Below are positions 10,479 to 16,906 of a DNA stretch of 64,000 bases, piece by piece; positions within the stretch are counted from its first letter, which is position 1; the number at the start of each line of letters is the position of its first letter. Origin of the DNA: Mesobacillus selenatarsenatis SF-1 (lineage in GTDB: Bacteria; Bacillota; Bacilli; Bacillales; Cytobacillaceae). The translations under genes were made by a program, and so were the position numbers. Below the pieces are notes generated by a model, which ran no database searches, was not told the origin of the DNA, and saw only the letters and a program-made list of their open reading frames with translations. The stretch lies in assembly GCF_000813125.1 (NCBI RefSeq), contig NZ_BASE01000072.1, positions 1 to 64,000 of the forward strand, read 5' to 3'.

Positions 10479-10502
10479 TGTGGTAATTTAATAATAACCA
10501 CA
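10479..10502. promoter_or_regulatory. Inverted repeat upstream of the 27-residue peptide gene
   Basis: TGTGGT and ACCACA form a perfect 6-bp inverted repeat with a 12-base AT-rich centre, about 24 bases before the micro-gene. It could be an operator or part of the promoter. No regulator can be assigned. Confidence 0.35.
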
Positions 10503-10525
10503 TAAAATTTCAGGAGGTTGTCAAG

Positions 10526-10609
10526 ATGGCGGAGTTCGCAGTAACCTTAAGCATCGCAAGCATAATGATCCTGGGCTATTATATAGGCTATGCAATTTAT
10601 AAGGCATAA
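10526..10609 (+). CDS. 27-residue membrane peptide
   Basis: The ATG follows CAGGAGG at good spacing and the 27-codon ORF is followed by a strong terminator, so this is a complete small unit. The peptide begins MAEFAVTLSIASIM and has one membrane helix (IMILGYYIGYAIY) with a Lys-Ala end. I do not recognise the family. The intact RBS, ORF and terminator make a real product likely. Confidence 0.6.
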   Translation: MAEFAVTLSIASIMILGYYIGYAIYKA

Positions 10610-10633
10610 CCTGGAGCGAAAATAGACATAATG

Positions 10634-10671
10634 AAAAGCGGAAGCAGCATTCATGACTGCTTCCGCTTTTT
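10634..10671 (+). terminator. Terminator after the 27-residue peptide gene
   Basis: AAAAGCGGAAGCAG pairs perfectly with CTGCTTCCGCTTTT, followed by T residues. Confidence 0.88.
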
Positions 10672-10777
10672 TGACGTTATATGCACTTTTCTGTAAATTC
10701 TTCTTAAAAACAGTTATCCTATAGGCGAAAATGTTTTAAATGTTTTGATAAGTTAATAATTAGATTGAGGAGGGATT

Positions 10778-12160
10778 GTGTTGTCAGATTATCGGATTGA
10801 AAGAGATACAATAGGCGAAATCAAAGTGCCATCAGAGAAGTACTGGGGTGCGCAAACACAACGGAGCAAACAGAATTTCAAGATAGGCACAGAAAGAATG
10901 CCAATTGATGTGATTTATGCATTTGCAGAAGTTAAGAAAGCTGCAGCTAGTGTGAATGCCGCTTCAGGAAAGTTGTCAGATGCAAAAGCGAAGGCGATCG
11001 AGGCAGCCTGCGATGAAATCCTAGCCGGGAATTTTGATACACATTTTCCGTTAGTCGTATGGCAGACGGGAAGCGGAACTCAATCCAATATGAATGTGAA
11101 TGAAGTGGTTGCAAGAAGGGCGAGTGAACTGCTCAAAAATCAAGGGTCTGATGAAAAAGTCCACCCAAATGATGATGTGAATATGTCACAGAGCTCGAAC
11201 GATACATTCCCGACAGCGATGCATATTGCTGCTGTCAAAAAAGTGACAGGTGAAGTATTGCCTGCTCTAGATCTTTTTAAAGAAACATTGAAGAAAAAAG
11301 AACAAGAATTCAATGACATCATCAAAATTGGCAGGACACACCTCCAAGATGCGACCCCATTGACATTGGGGCAGGAAGTCAGCGGCTGGAGAGCCATGCT
11401 TGAAAAAAATGAACAGATGATTAAGGATGGATTGAAATACGTACGAGATTTAGCGATTGGCGGAACTGCTGTAGGTACAGGCATAAATGCCGCGAAGGAT
11501 TTTGGTGACAAGGTTGCAAAACAGCTTGTTGAACAAACGGGGGAGACATTCCATTCCGCTCCAAACAAATTCCATGCACTGACCTCACATGATGAAATCG
11601 TGTTCCTTCATGGAGCATTAAAAGGACTCGCAGCAGACTTGTTGAAAATTGCCAATGATGTTCGCTGGCTGGCCAGCGGTCCAAGAAGCGGGATTGGAGA
11701 ACTATCGATACCGGCAAATGAGCCTGGCAGCTCCATCATGCCTGGTAAGGTTAATCCAACCCAGAGCGAAGCACTGACAATGGTAGCGACACAGGTGTTT
11801 GGAAATGATGCAACCATCGGTTTTGCTGCTAGCCAGGGGAATTTTGAACTGAATGTTTTTAAACCAGTTATCATTTATAACTTCTTGCAGAGTGCAAGGC
11901 TGTTGGCCGATGGAATGAGATCATTCAATGATAACTGTGCAGAAGGTATTGAGGCGAATCTTGATGTCATTGCTGGCCATGTTGAGCGGTCATTAATGCT
12001 TGTAACAGCTTTGAATCCACATATTGGCTATGAAAAAGCAGCAGAAATCGCCAAGCTCGCTTTCAAAGAAAATACAACCTTGAAAGAAGCGGCGATTAAA
12101 ACAGGCTATTTAACATCAGAGCAATATGACGAGTGGGTTAAGCCTGAAAAGATGATTTAA
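10778..12160 (+). CDS. fumC: Class II fumarate hydratase
   Basis: Interconverts fumarate and malate in the TCA cycle. At 460 residues it has the usual class II length. The family signature [11 protein letters not shown] is present near residue 318, along with [10 protein letters not shown] and [11 protein letters not shown], which form the active site. GAGGAGGG lies just upstream; GTG 10778 and TTG 10781 are both possible starts. The gene is transcribed alone. B. subtilis calls the same gene citG. Identification is secure. Confidence 0.95.
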   Translation: MLSDYRIERDTIGEIKVPSEKYWGAQTQRSKQNFKIGTERMPIDVIYAFAEVKKAAASVNAASGKLSDAKAKAIEAACDEILAGNFDTHFPLVVWQTGSGTQSNMNVNEVVARRASELLKNQGSDEKVHPNDDVNMSQSSNDTFPTAMHIAAVKKVTGEVLPALDLFKETLKKKEQEFNDIIKIGRTHLQDATPLTLGQEVSGWRAMLEKNEQMIKDGLKYVRDLAIGGTAVGTGINAAKDFGDKVAKQLVEQTGETFHSAPNKFHALTSHDEIVFLHGALKGLAADLLKIANDVRWLASGPRSGIGELSIPANEPGSSIMPGKVNPTQSEALTMVATQVFGNDATIGFAASQGNFELNVFKPVIIYNFLQSARLLADGMRSFNDNCAEGIEANLDVIAGHVERSLMLVTALNPHIGYEKAAEIAKLAFKENTTLKEAAIKTGYLTSEQYDEWVKPEKMI

Positions 12161-12256
12161 CAGAGTGCTTCTTCATTTAGCCGGAATAGGTGAATGGAAG
12201 TCAAACAAATTCAAGTTTCAGTTAAGCAGTTGCTTGAAAGGCTCAGAACTACAATT

Positions 12257-12287
12257 TAAAAGGCCCCCTTTGGAAAGGGGGCCTAGC
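12257..12287 (-). terminator. Terminator of the SASP gene
   Basis: AGGCCCCCTTT and AAAGGGGGCCT form an 11-bp stem with a two-base loop. On the minus strand it is followed by TTTT, about 30 bases after the SASP stop; it may also serve fumC. Confidence 0.8.
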
Positions 12288-12317
12288 CATTCTATTTAAT
12301 TTTATTGTTAATTACAA

Positions 12318-12521
12318 TTAGCGTGCAGAACCGCCAAGTTGTTGCTCAGCCATTTGAACTAGGCGCTTAGTGATTTCTCCACCAACAGATCCGTTAGCAC
12401 GAGAAGTAGTTTCTCCACCAAGTTGTACGCCAAATTCTGTAGCGATTTCGTACTTCATTTGATCAAGAGCTTGTTGAACACCAGGAACTAATAATTGATT
12501 AGAGTTGTTACTGCTAGCCAT
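12318..12521 (-). CDS. Alpha/beta-type small acid-soluble spore protein
   Basis: A 67-residue SASP that coats and protects DNA in the dormant spore. It has the conserved core [18 protein letters not shown], the germination-protease cleavage region [10 protein letters not shown] and the C-terminal [17 protein letters not shown] start it at ATG 12521, which follows AAAGGAGG, not at the upstream in-frame start. In B. subtilis sspB sits at the same place beside the yhe genes. A match to the sigma-G consensus lies about 220 bases upstream, giving an unusually long leader. Confidence 0.95.
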   Translation of the reverse strand: MASSNNSNQLLVPGVQQALDQMKYEIATEFGVQLGGETTSRANGSVGGEITKRLVQMAEQQLGGSAR

Positions 12522-12558
12522 TAATATTTCCTCCTTTGTGTTTTTCAAAGTTGTATTT

Positions 12559-12614
12559 GGGTTAGTATTGGACTTGAACCAATCATGGCTTTGCCATGCC
12601 GCCTGGTTTAACCC
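12559..12614 (-). ncRNA. tRNA-like fold 2 in the SASP leader
   Basis: On the minus strand GGGTTA (12614-12609) pairs with TAACCC (12564-12559) as a short acceptor-like stem. Just inside is a perfect T-arm: ATTGG, loop TTCAAGT, CCAAT (12583-12567), with the canonical TTCRANY loop. A CATGGC/GCCATG hairpin sits where the anticodon arm would be. There is no normal D-arm and no CCA end, so it is not a functional tRNA. It lies between the predicted sigma-G start and the SASP ribosome-binding site. Confidence 0.5.
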
Positions 12615-12627
12615 GTGATGGGAATAT

Positions 12628-12688
12628 TGGCTGGGCTAGCCGGAATTGCACCGGCGCGCGTTATAGCTGCCTTCTAAGGCTTAACCCA
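12628..12688 (-). ncRNA. tRNA-like fold 1 in the SASP leader
   Basis: Sixty-one bases on the minus strand. TGGGTTA (12688-12682) pairs over seven base pairs with TAGCCCA (12638-12632), followed by a discriminator G and an encoded CCA (12630-12628). The T-arm is GCCGG, loop TGCAATT, CCGGC (12655-12639). A GCCT/AGGC stem matches a D-stem with a four-base loop, and the anticodon region is far too short. It resembles fold 2 in layout (both start GGGTTAARCC), but stem sequences differ while pairing is kept. Confidence 0.5.
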
Positions 12689-12746
12689 ATGATTTTGTTG
12701 CGCTTGTTGTTGCTGCGTTGTTTTCTGTTGCTGTTTTATTAATAAC

Positions 12747-12775
12747 TAGTATGTTTTGTTTTGAGAAGTTTATGC
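12747..12775 (-). promoter_or_regulatory. Sigma-G promoter of the SASP gene
   Basis: On the minus strand GCATA (12775-12771) and CATACTA (12753-12747), separated by 17 bases, match the sigma-G consensus GHATR-N17/18-CATWHTA at every position. Transcription should start near 12740, leaving a leader of about 220 bases before the SASP start codon. Confidence 0.75.
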
Positions 12776-12877
12776 GTCAAGTGATTTAGGTAATTACTTC
12801 CAAAATAATCAGTCTACATATCCATTTCTAATCAACGCAAACTATCGATATCAGTAAAGCAGAAAGGATTGAAGAGA

Positions 12878-13120
12878 ATGGGGATGTGCCCGATTTGCAA
12901 TGGCTTCAAGTCGATCACTCCGTCGTGTCCAAACTGCAGCGGCAGCATGGAGAACAATGGGCGAGAAGCAGACTTTTACGATGATTACAGTCCTTATATG
13001 CCAATCGATCAAATGAAGCTTGAAGATGGGTATCCAACTGATTTCGCGCAAGGGGAATGCCCGCATATGTTTAAATGTCCTAATTGCGGGTCTAGCAAGG
13101 TTTTCTTAATTAAAGAATGA
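12878..13120 (+). CDS. Small protein with two zinc-ribbon-like Cys motifs
   Basis: An 80-residue cytoplasmic protein with three CxxC pairs: CPICNG at the N-terminus, CPNCSG around residue 19, and CPNCGSSKVF near the C-terminus, with an acidic Tyr/Asp-rich middle. The pattern suggests zinc ribbons and possibly nucleic-acid or protein binding. I prefer ATG 12878, with AAAGGA about ten bases upstream, over TTG 12869. I do not recognise a named family. It is followed by a terminator and reads away from the SASP gene. Confidence 0.7.
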   Translation: MGMCPICNGFKSITPSCPNCSGSMENNGREADFYDDYSPYMPIDQMKLEDGYPTDFAQGECPHMFKCPNCGSSKVFLIKE

Positions 13121-13146
13121 GGTTTTCTATTCCATGGAACTAAAAA

Positions 13147-13172
13147 AAGCAACCGCACAGGCGGTTGCTTTA
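13147..13172 (+). terminator. Terminator hairpin (first of two identical copies)
   Basis: AAGCAACCGC and GCGGTTGCTT form a 10-bp stem with an ACAG-type loop. The same 24 bases recur at 13575-13598. This copy follows the zinc-ribbon gene. Confidence 0.75.
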
Positions 13173-13292
13173 GATGAATGAAAAATCAAGAGCCGCTTCC
13201 ATCTTGCGTACTAAATGTTCCTGAGGAACAAGCTGGTCTATAGCAACCATTTTTAATTGGTCTCGTTGGAGTGGATTGTTCTTCGAAAGCAT
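13170..13292 (-). pseudogene. IS1182-family transposase N-terminal fragment
   Basis: A 40-codon ORF whose translation (for example RDQLKMVAIDQLVPQEHLVRK and then ALDFSFI) matches the start of IS1182-family transposases as I know them (QLVPxxHLVRKI...DFSFI). A full protein would be about 450 residues. The reading frame stops exactly where the 24-bp terminator hairpin begins, so the rest was lost by deletion or rearrangement. No other part of the transposase is visible nearby. It is a relic with no expected activity. Confidence 0.8.
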
Positions 13293-13372
13293 CTTTTTTA
13301 TCACCTAAAGCGTTATATGTATTTATTTAAAAATAGACTACGTTGTAGTTCCACGCTAAATTTAGAAGTTCT

Positions 13373-13504
13373 GTTGATTGGAGTGGAAGGCGCGTAGACT
13401 CCTGCGGGATCAGCTGGACAGGTGAGACCCCGCAGACGCCAACGGCGGCGAGGAGGCTCACCGCCAGCCCCGCGGAAAGCGAAGCGCCTGGAACGGAAAT
13501 CAAC
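13373..13504. repeat. GC-rich imperfect palindromic repeat
   Basis: The ends are inverted (GTTGATT...GGCGC and GCGCC...AATCAAC). Inside, CTGCGGG/CCCGCAG and GGTGAG/CTCACC can form further stems. It resembles a repeat I have seen in many Bacillaceae intergenic regions, and it is much richer in GC than its flanks. This is the only copy in the window. Reading frames across it are not genes. Confidence 0.7.
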
Positions 13505-13529
13505 AGCCCCATTTTCCCACCAAACAAAA

Positions 13530-13574
13530 AGACTGTAGACAATCTCGACTTCCATCGAGTTTGTCTACAGTCTG
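13530..13574. repeat. Long hairpin, probable IS terminal remnant
   Basis: GACTGTAGACAA and TTGTCTACAGTC form a perfect 12-bp stem with an inner CTCGA/TCGAG stem. Hairpins of this sequence type often end IS1182-like elements in Bacillaceae, which would fit the transposase relic 240 bases away. This assignment is from memory. Confidence 0.55.
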
Positions 13575-13604
13575 AAGCAACCGCACAGGCGGTTGCTTTT
13601 TTTA
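13575..13604 (-). terminator. Terminator of msmX (second identical hairpin)
   Basis: The same 24-bp AAGCAACCGC...GCGGTTGCTT hairpin as at 13147-13170, here flanked by a long T/A run and lying about ten bases from the msmX stop. Confidence 0.75.
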
Positions 13605-13613
13605 CTGTCATTA

Positions 13614-14714
13614 TTAAGGACGGATCCTACTTTCTGTTTCAGCATCAAAGAAGTGGACTTTATTCATATCGAATGCCAATTCGATTACCTGGCCTGGTTC
13701 TACATCTGTGCGTGAATCAACGCGAGCAACAAAGTCCTGGCCTTCAAATTGAGAGTAGATCATTGTTTCAGCACCAGTTAATTCAGAAACTTCAACAGTC
13801 GCTTTGATAGTAGCGCCTTGTGAAGCATCGATGAATACTGGCTCATCGTGAAGATCTTCTGGTCTTACGCCAAGGATGATGTCCTTGCCGACATAACCTT
13901 GAGAGCGAAGAACTTTCATTTTGCCTTCTGGAATAGCGATCGAAGAGTTATTGTTTGTGAATTTGCCTTCTTCAAGCTTACCAGTAAAGAAGTTCATGGA
14001 AGGTGATCCGATAAATCCGCCAACAAAGACGTTTTCAGGATTTTCGTAAACTTCTTTAGGAGCTCCAACCTGCTGGATGATACCATCCTTCATGACTACA
14101 AGGCGAGTTGCCATTGTCATCGCTTCAGTCTGGTCATGCGTTACGTAGATAGTCGTTGTATCCAGACGGCGGTGAAGCTTTGCGATTTCTGCACGCATCT
14201 GTACACGAAGCTTTGCGTCAAGGTTTGATAATGGTTCGTCCATTAAGAAGACCTTTGCGTCACGGACAATCGCACGTCCCAATGCAACACGCTGGCGCTG
14301 ACCACCAGAAAGTGCTTTTGGCTTACGGTCTAAGTACGGCTCAAGACCAAGGATTTTGGCAGCTTCTTGAACGCGGCGATCAATTTCATCCTTAGCGAAT
14401 TTACGAAGCTTCAATCCGAATGCCATGTTATCGTAAACAGTCATGTGTGGATATAGTGCATAGTTCTGGAAAACCATTGCGATATCACGGTCTTTTGGAG
14501 GTACATCGTTCACGCGCTTTCCATCGATATAGAAATCGCCTTTAGAAATCTCTTCAAGTCCGGCAATCATACGAAGTGTAGTAGATTTACCGCAGCCTGA
14601 TGGGCCAACGAATACGATGAATTCTTTATCCTGGATGTGAAGGTTGAAGTCTTCTACAGCTGTTACTTTATTGTCATAGATTTTATAAATATTGTCTAAT
14701 TTTAACTCGGCCAT
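13614..14714 (-). CDS. msmX: Sugar ABC transporter ATP-binding protein MsmX/UgpC
   Basis: A 366-residue ATPase that powers carbohydrate ABC importers; in B. subtilis MsmX is shared by several sugar systems. Walker A is GPSGCGKSTT, the signature LSGGQRQRVALG and Walker B VFLMDEPLSNLD. The C-terminal third is the TOBE/regulatory domain typical of the MalK/UgpC group. No permease or binding-protein gene is adjacent, which fits a shared ATPase. GGGAGG precedes the ATG. A PucR-type regulator (yxkF) follows upstream, as in B. subtilis. Confidence 0.92.
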   Translation of the reverse strand: MAELKLDNIYKIYDNKVTAVEDFNLHIQDKEFIVFVGPSGCGKSTTLRMIAGLEEISKGDFYIDGKRVNDVPPKDRDIAMVFQNYALYPHMTVYDNMAFGLKLRKFAKDEIDRRVQEAAKILGLEPYLDRKPKALSGGQRQRVALGRAIVRDAKVFLMDEPLSNLDAKLRVQMRAEIAKLHRRLDTTTIYVTHDQTEAMTMATRLVVMKDGIIQQVGAPKEVYENPENVFVGGFIGSPSMNFFTGKLEEGKFTNNNSSIAIPEGKMKVLRSQGYVGKDIILGVRPEDLHDEPVFIDASQGATIKATVEVSELTGAETMIYSQFEGQDFVARVDSRTDVEPGQVIELAFDMNKVHFFDAETESRIRP

Positions 14715-14838
14715 TTTGTTAAGCCTCCCTGAATGTTTGTCTACAAAAACAGTTTAGCGGAAATGACCTGAAATAAGCATCGGCAGGGTGCACAAAAAAA
14801 TGTAAGCCCTTTTATGCAATTTGTTTAATGGTATTGAA

Positions 14839-15738
14839 TCAGCGCATTTCTTCATAAATACTGGCAAGGTAAACGACAACGGCTGCATCAAAATCCTTTA
14901 AGCTGACGCCGGTCTTCTCCATGAACTTGTCCAATCTGTATTGAAGAGTATTGCGATGGACATAAAGTTTTTTGGCCGAAAGAGAGGCGTTAGAATTGTT
15001 TTCAAGAAATACTTTTATCGTAGCCATTAACTCTTTATCCTCTCCAAATGCCTCAAGGATGGTAGCTTCAAGAATTTCCTTAAGGTAATCTGGCAAATGT
15101 GTCGCTAACAGCAGTGGGAAAGCTTTTTCGAAGGTGTATACAGCATCACGGGTGGTATGTGTGGTCAATTCCTCGAATACTTGCTTTTCTCTTTTAAAAA
15201 AGTCAGGGAGCTGCATAGAAACATTCTTGTATTTGCCGATATAAAAGGAGATCTTTACATAGAAGTCACTCTCTAGTGTGGAGGCAATGGAAAAAAGATC
15301 ATCAGCGTTTTCCGGCACTTCCTTTTTTTCTTCAATAATGATTCCGTACGAATCCTTTACCCAGAGGGTGGTATGGTCAGGAAAGAATCCTTTTAAAGCT
15401 TCATGGATTTCCTCTGATTCGATATTATTTGACTGCAACTTGAACTGGATGAAACGGACTTCGTCGATCGCTGCGGCTGGCAGAGCACCATCATGGAAAA
15501 GAAATTGATTCCAGGAATGCGCTGCTCCTTTTAGATGTGTATTATTTTCCAACTCGACAAATTCAAACAAGTTTTTCATTAGTTCAAGCTGGCTTTCAGA
15601 AATTTTATTTTTTGGAATACCAATCCACAAAGGACTTTCATCTGCCTCTTTAAACCAGTAGTAATCAGGTGATGGAGGGAGTGGGATATATTCATGCGTG
15701 ACAGAATCAGGGAAATAAGATAATATTTTATTAATCAT
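14839..15738 (-). CDS. yxkF: PucR/CdaR-type transcriptional regulator (YxkF-like)
   Basis: A 299-residue regulator. The C-terminal helix-turn-helix of the PucR family is clear (SLSAKKLYVHRNTLQYRLDKFMEKTGVSLKDFD), while the N-terminal 200 residues form a sensor region without a recognised ligand motif. In B. subtilis yxkF lies next to msmX, and the same pairing is seen here with both genes on one strand. It may control sugar uptake through MsmX, but this is an inference from position. Confidence 0.8.
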   Translation of the reverse strand: MINKILSYFPDSVTHEYIPLPPSPDYYWFKEADESPLWIGIPKNKISESQLELMKNLFEFVELENNTHLKGAAHSWNQFLFHDGALPAAAIDEVRFIQFKLQSNNIESEEIHEALKGFFPDHTTLWVKDSYGIIIEEKKEVPENADDLFSIASTLESDFYVKISFYIGKYKNVSMQLPDFFKREKQVFEELTTHTTRDAVYTFEKAFPLLLATHLPDYLKEILEATILEAFGEDKELMATIKVFLENNSNASLSAKKLYVHRNTLQYRLDKFMEKTGVSLKDFDAAVVVYLASIYEEMR

Positions 15739-15857
15739 ATAAGTATCCTCAGATTTAATTTGATAAAAGCTGACATATCTTTTATTATAACAGGTGTAGC
15801 TTTAAAATGTTAATTCGTGCAGAGAGCTATAATTGGTAGAAAAAAGGAAAAAATACT

Positions 15858-15887
15858 GGTATAATAGATACAATACGGGGTACCGTA
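15858..15887 (+). promoter_or_regulatory. Promoter and palindrome before the CstR-like gene
   Basis: An extended -10 element (TGGTATAAT, ending 15865) is followed by the near-palindrome TACGG-GGTA-CCGTA at 15874-15887, which would overlap the transcription start. A CsoR/CstR repressor binding there would block its own promoter. Both elements are visible; the binding is inferred. Confidence 0.5.
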
Positions 15888-15904
15888 AGAGAGAGGTGTA
15901 GGAA

Positions 15905-16165
15905 ATGGAATACACAACAGAAATGAAAAATCGTTTGAAGCGATTAGAAGGCCAGGTACGCGGAGTCATTCGCATGATGGAAGAAGAAAACCACTGCAAG
16001 GATGTTGTTACCCAATTATCAGCTGTCCGTTCCGCAGTAGACCGCGCCATTGGTTTCATCGTCGCTAAGAACCTTGAATCTTGCATCACTGAAGCAGCTC
16101 AGGAAGGCAAAGATGCCGACGAAGCGATCAAAGAAGCAGTAAATATGATTGTAAAAAGCAGATAA
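15905..16165 (+). CDS. CsoR/CstR-family repressor
   Basis: An 86-residue all-helical repressor of the DUF156 family. Cys31 (NHCKDV) and Cys60 (NLESCI) sit at the positions of the two reactive cysteines of CstR. The His that completes the copper site in CsoR is missing: the motif reads NLESC instead of HxxxC. This points to sensing of reactive sulfur species instead of Cu(I). The family usually controls an adjacent sulfur or metal gene, but here it is monocistronic with its own terminator, so its target lies elsewhere. Confidence 0.85.
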   Translation: MEYTTEMKNRLKRLEGQVRGVIRMMEEENHCKDVVTQLSAVRSAVDRAIGFIVAKNLESCITEAAQEGKDADEAIKEAVNMIVKSR

Positions 16166-16167
16166 GA

Positions 16168-16204
16168 CACCAGCATCCTTTTAGGATGTGGTGTCTTTTT
16201 TTGT
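16168..16204 (+). terminator. Terminator after the CstR-like gene
   Basis: GACACCAGCATCC pairs with GGATGTGGTGTC (one mismatch or wobble) around TTTTA, followed by seven T residues. Confidence 0.9.
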
Positions 16205-16239
16205 TTAAAAATACAGTATTAATTTTGGTACTAAGATTA

Positions 16240-16287
16240 GTGTCCGGCTCCAGCGCTTGTCGGGGCTGTTCAAGGTGCTTACGCTTT
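16240..16287 (+). repeat. Degenerate short copy of the palindromic element (copy 2)
   Basis: CTCCAGCGCTTGTCGGGGCT followed by CAAGGTGCTTACGC corresponds to the 3' half of the family. It ends at the stop codon of the next minus-strand gene. Confidence 0.7.
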
Positions 16288-16473
16288 TTATTCGTTAGGC
16301 GGATCTTCTGGGTAAAAGTCATGGCTTTCATCGATATTGGGTGTACCGTCCAACCTATGCACAGTACCGCCGGCCATGCCTTCATTGATCATCCGGTCAA
16401 CATCGACGTAAACTTCGTCCCGTCCCTCATATTGCAAGTCCTCAGCGAACTTCTTGCTCCGTTTTTGTTTCAT
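16288..16473 (-). CDS. Small acidic/basic hypothetical protein
   Basis: A 61-residue soluble protein starting MKQKRSKKFAEDLQ and ending HDFYPEDPPNE, with a basic N-terminus and an acidic C-terminus. I chose ATG 16473 because AAGGAGG is five to six bases upstream; an in-frame start 15 bases earlier has no good RBS. The motif YVDVDRMINEGMAGG suggests a helical core. I do not recognise a named family. A copy of the palindromic repeat abuts its stop codon. Confidence 0.7.
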   Translation of the reverse strand: MKQKRSKKFAEDLQYEGRDEVYVDVDRMINEGMAGGTVHRLDGTPNIDESHDFYPEDPPNE

Positions 16474-16533
16474 GATATCCTCCTTCAACGTTTTTAAGCT
16501 TAGAATTCCGGAAAAGGAGAAGAAACATACACC

Positions 16534-16746
16534 TTATTTGTCATATACATGGAAGAGCATCAGCTCGTGAATTTGTTCTTTCAACTGATGGATATGCTCG
16601 TCGGATGGCTCCTCAGAGGTCCACTCAATATCCCCGTTTTGATGATAGATTCCCGTAAACTTCTGCTTGTTAAAATAAAATGAAAAATGCCAGCCGGGCA
16701 TATCCTTATTTTCGAATAATGATTTGAACTGGAAATGAGTAATCAA
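16534..16746 (-). CDS. yheE: YheE-like protein (DUF5342)
   Basis: A 70-residue protein beginning MITHFQFKSLF, with the conserved GWHFSFYFNKQKFTGIYHQNGDI block that I recognise from B. subtilis YheE. The function is unknown. The start codon is TTG 16746, preceded by GGGGGAAT. It lies beside the yheC/yheD cluster as in B. subtilis and is on the same strand, so it may share expression with the spore genes. Confidence 0.8.
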   Translation of the reverse strand: MITHFQFKSLFENKDMPGWHFSFYFNKQKFTGIYHQNGDIEWTSEEPSDEHIHQLKEQIHELMLFHVYDK

Positions 16747-16849
16747 TCTGATTCCCCCTGTGAAAATGTCTTTTTCATTATTATATAGTATTCAAGCAAG
16801 AAGAAGTGCAGATAAACCCTTATTGAAATAAAGCAGAAGTTTAGAGAAA

Positions 16850-16878
16850 ATAAAAAAGAAGCCGCGTTTCATGGCGGC
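16850..16878 (-). terminator. Terminator of the YheC/YheD operon
   Basis: On the minus strand GCCGCC and GCGGC arms flank ATGAAAC, followed by a T-rich tract; it follows the last gene of the ATP-grasp cluster. Confidence 0.65.
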
Positions 16879-16906
16879 CCACAATAGCTGTACCAAGGAA
16901 TTTGCA

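Noticed and set aside
12559-12688. One or two functional tRNA genes
   Set aside because: The acceptor and T-arms are tRNA-like, but the D-arm and anticodon arm are missing or far too short. Reported as tRNA-like folds only.
13313-13611. Minus-strand ORFs over the GC-rich repeat
   Set aside because: They are produced by the palindromic repeat, lack an RBS and do not resemble any protein.
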